This document shows positions 62,551 to 64,000 of a DNA stretch of 64,000 bases, piece by piece. Position 1 is the first letter of the stretch. Every line of letters begins with the position of its first letter. The notes beneath the pieces were generated by a model. That model was given only the letters and a program-made list of their open reading frames with translations, was not told the origin of the DNA and searched no databases. Source of the DNA: Vitis vinifera (taxonomy: Eukaryota > Streptophyta > Magnoliopsida > Vitales > Vitaceae); contig NC_081822.1 in assembly GCF_030704535.1 (NCBI RefSeq), positions 7,854,501 to 7,918,500 on the forward strand, read 5' to 3'. Position numbers and translations under genes: made by a program.

Positions 62551-62690
62551 GTAGCTTAGATGGTACCAGGAGGGCAACCAAAAAGACTAAGTCTTGAGTT
62601 CGAATCCTAGGGACGTCAGTTCTAAGACTCTGCACTGTCCGGCTCCAACTGTGGTGCCCTTGACTGGCACAGTTCAGTGGTCTGGTCACC
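62545..62690 (+). mobile_element. SINE-like unit B (plus)
   Basis: An A-box-like TAGCTTAGATGG (62552-62563) and a B-box GAGTTCGAATCC (62596-62607) start 44 bases apart, as in tRNA genes. The tail contains CTTGACTGGCACAG. T-arm and acceptor pairing are poor, so this is not a functional tRNA. It is head-to-head with unit A. Confidence 0.55.
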
Positions 62691-62731
62691 AAAGCAAAAA
62701 GGGCCGACGTGATAAGGATATACAATTAAGT

Positions 62732-62941
62732 TGAGAAAGTCAAGGGAGAAAATCAAGGGATTTCCACGTTTGAATATCCGTAATTATACCATTTATTTGT
62801 ATTATTAGATAGTTACTCAATTTGTTTTGTTTCCTATTTCTTTGTAATCAGTTTCCTATTTTCATGCTCATGCAATTTGTATATATGCTAACCACATCAA
62901 TGAGAATTGCAATGCTATAATTCTTCAATTTCTCTCTTCCA
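62732..62941 (+). repeat. Probable 5' LTR of a copia element
   Basis: The segment ends CTCTCTTCCA just before a primer site, and holds promoter-like AT-rich sequence. The start TGAGAAAGTCAAGGG is my guess because the partner LTR lies outside the window. The ends need the second LTR. Confidence 0.4.
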
Positions 62942-62952
62942 AAAATCCTTTA

Positions 62953-62964
62953 TGGTATCAGAGC
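62953..62964 (+). other. Copia primer binding site (tRNA-iMet type)
   Basis: TGGTATCAGAGC, the canonical plant copia/gypsy primer site, lies about 84 bases ahead of the gag start. It fixes the orientation of the element as plus. Confidence 0.9.
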
Positions 62965-63047
62965 AAAGGTTTGCTCTTTAATTTTTTTTTTTTTTTTCCC
63001 AGCCACGTTCTTCAATCTTCAGCAAGCCTTTCATCCTCCTCATTCCA

Positions 63048-63953
63048 ATGACTACTGAGAATACTCAAATCATCATCCCTAATGCCCAGGAACCCACAAA
63101 ACCACTAACCATGATTACTATCCATAACTCCATTAAACTCACACCCACCAACTATCTTTCTTGGAAAACCCAAATGGAAGCCATTCTCATCGACTATGAT
63201 CTACAAAAATTCATTGATGGATCCTACCCTGCTCCTCCAACCACCATCACCACCAATAATGTTGTCTCTACTAACCCTACATACCAAACATGGCTACGTC
63301 AAGACAAACTATTATTTGGCGCCCTTGTCGGCACTCTCTCACCTACTTTAGTTCCTCTCATCACCCAATCAAAAACCTCTTATGAAGCCTGGCAAATATT
63401 GGCCAACACCTATGCTCGCCCATCTCGTGGCCATATCAAGCAACTCAAAGACCATCTTAAAAACATCACCAAAGGTTCTCAGTCCATTACAGACTACATG
63501 CAGTCCATTAAAACTCGGGCCGATGAACTTGCTGCTCTTGGTAAGCCTCTTGACCAAGAAGATCTGATTGAAAAAGTACTTGAAGGCCTTGATGAAAATT
63601 ATCAATCCATCATTGATGCTGTCAACGGTCGTGATTCCACCATCTCTTTTGATGAACTCCATGAAAAACTCATCAACAAAGAATTGTCTCTCCGCAATAA
63701 GATAAGCCCCTCACCCCAACCGGCATCTGCTCATGCCACCAATGTTCGCTCCACTCCATGGTTTGTCACCAATCGCACTCCTCGGCTCCCTGGGTCCACA
63801 TCCACACCCACTCAAGGTATCATAACAAATTCTCCCACCAACACCCGCGACAACCGTTCTCCTGCTCGTCCATTCCTTGGTCGCTGCCAATGGTGTAGTA
63901 CTCAAGGTCATGTAGTCTCCCGCTGTCCTCTTTTCCGACAACAATTTCCGTAG
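63048..63953 (+). CDS. Ty1/copia gag (UBN2-type) with CCHC knuckle
   Basis: The ORF is 301 codons, starting MTTENTQIIIPNAQEP. It has the N-terminal copia gag phrase LTPTNYLSWKTQMEAIL, the UBN2-like region (YARPSRGHIKQLKDHLK, DYMQSIKTRADELAALG, EKVLEGLDENYQSI), a P/T/N-rich linker, and a CCHC zinc knuckle CQWCSTQGHVVSRC (CX2CX4HX4C). It packages element RNA in virus-like particles. The frame ends at TAG (63951-63953), but coding-like sequence rich in P and Q continues in the same frame to the window edge. In most copia elements gag and pol form one frame, so this may be a point-mutation stop. Protease, integrase and RT would lie beyond the window. It is a selfish element, not a host gene. Confidence 0.9.
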   Translation: MTTENTQIIIPNAQEPTKPLTMITIHNSIKLTPTNYLSWKTQMEAILIDYDLQKFIDGSYPAPPTTITTNNVVSTNPTYQTWLRQDKLLFGALVGTLSPTLVPLITQSKTSYEAWQILANTYARPSRGHIKQLKDHLKNITKGSQSITDYMQSIKTRADELAALGKPLDQEDLIEKVLEGLDENYQSIIDAVNGRDSTISFDELHEKLINKELSLRNKISPSPQPASAHATNVRSTPWFVTNRTPRLPGSTSTPTQGIITNSPTNTRDNRSPARPFLGRCQWCSTQGHVVSRCPLFRQQFP

Positions 63954-64000
63954 GTGCAACCACCTCCTCGTCCCGGTAATTCATCACAATTTCGACCCCC

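Noticed and set aside
62545-62615. Possible tRNA gene
   Set aside because: A and B boxes are well spaced, but the acceptor, D and T stems do not pair; it is better explained as a SINE.

Overview
The window is nuclear DNA of a flowering plant. It has compact genes with GT-AG introns, long AT-rich intergenic stretches, and many small transposon remnants inside introns and between genes. The gene families (PRISE/iridoid-synthase-like reductase, CYP81-type P450, snakin-1, plant NRAMP, PUF, DUF620) are those of a eudicot. The overall look, including the repeat families, resembles grapevine (Vitis), but that is inference without a database search. I found no rRNA, intact tRNA, CRISPR array or bacterial feature.

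Layout. On the minus strand, in window order: a TGD5-like glycine-rich protein gene (937-7081) whose third intron junction pair encloses 5.68 kb of transposons; a PRISE-family reductase (8919-10185) with a GC-AG intron; an ARM/TPR repeat protein (14201-16330); a DUF620 protein (20887-23057); a membrane-anchored A1 aspartic protease of 12 exons (37206-43797); an eight-repeat Pumilio protein (44783-49289); an NRAMP2-like metal transporter (54787-59010); and the second exon of a CYP81-like P450 (61720-62340). The only host gene clearly on the plus strand is a snakin-1/GASA peptide gene (33036-33440). The right edge is the 5' part of a Ty1/copia retrotransposon (PBS at 62953, gag from 63048).

Mobile DNA. 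A complete short LTR retrotransposon (2133-4420) has TSDs, PBS, PPT and equal-length LTRs, but encodes only a protease-like fragment. There are TAA-flanked MITEs (6061-6382, 47206-47375), a Mutator-like element built of hairpin-forming units (29360-30870), a LINE 3' fragment (41067-41372), tRNA-derived SINEs (1440-1530 and a head-to-head pair at 62461-62690), a decayed copia gag piece (53530-53750) and a periodic 'GATATATCG' element (34727-35632).

The genes are unrelated housekeeping, stress and metabolism genes and do not form a pathway or cluster. I see no convincing new multi-gene system. The most useful observations are the GC-AG intron, the transposon-filled TGD5-like intron, the hairpin-rich Mutator-like family with a second partial copy at 8466, the head-to-head SINE pair beside the interrupted P450, the altered PUF recognition residues, and a uORF ahead of the NRAMP gene. 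Gene models were built by hand from splice sites and reading-frame continuity; exon lengths were checked for frame.
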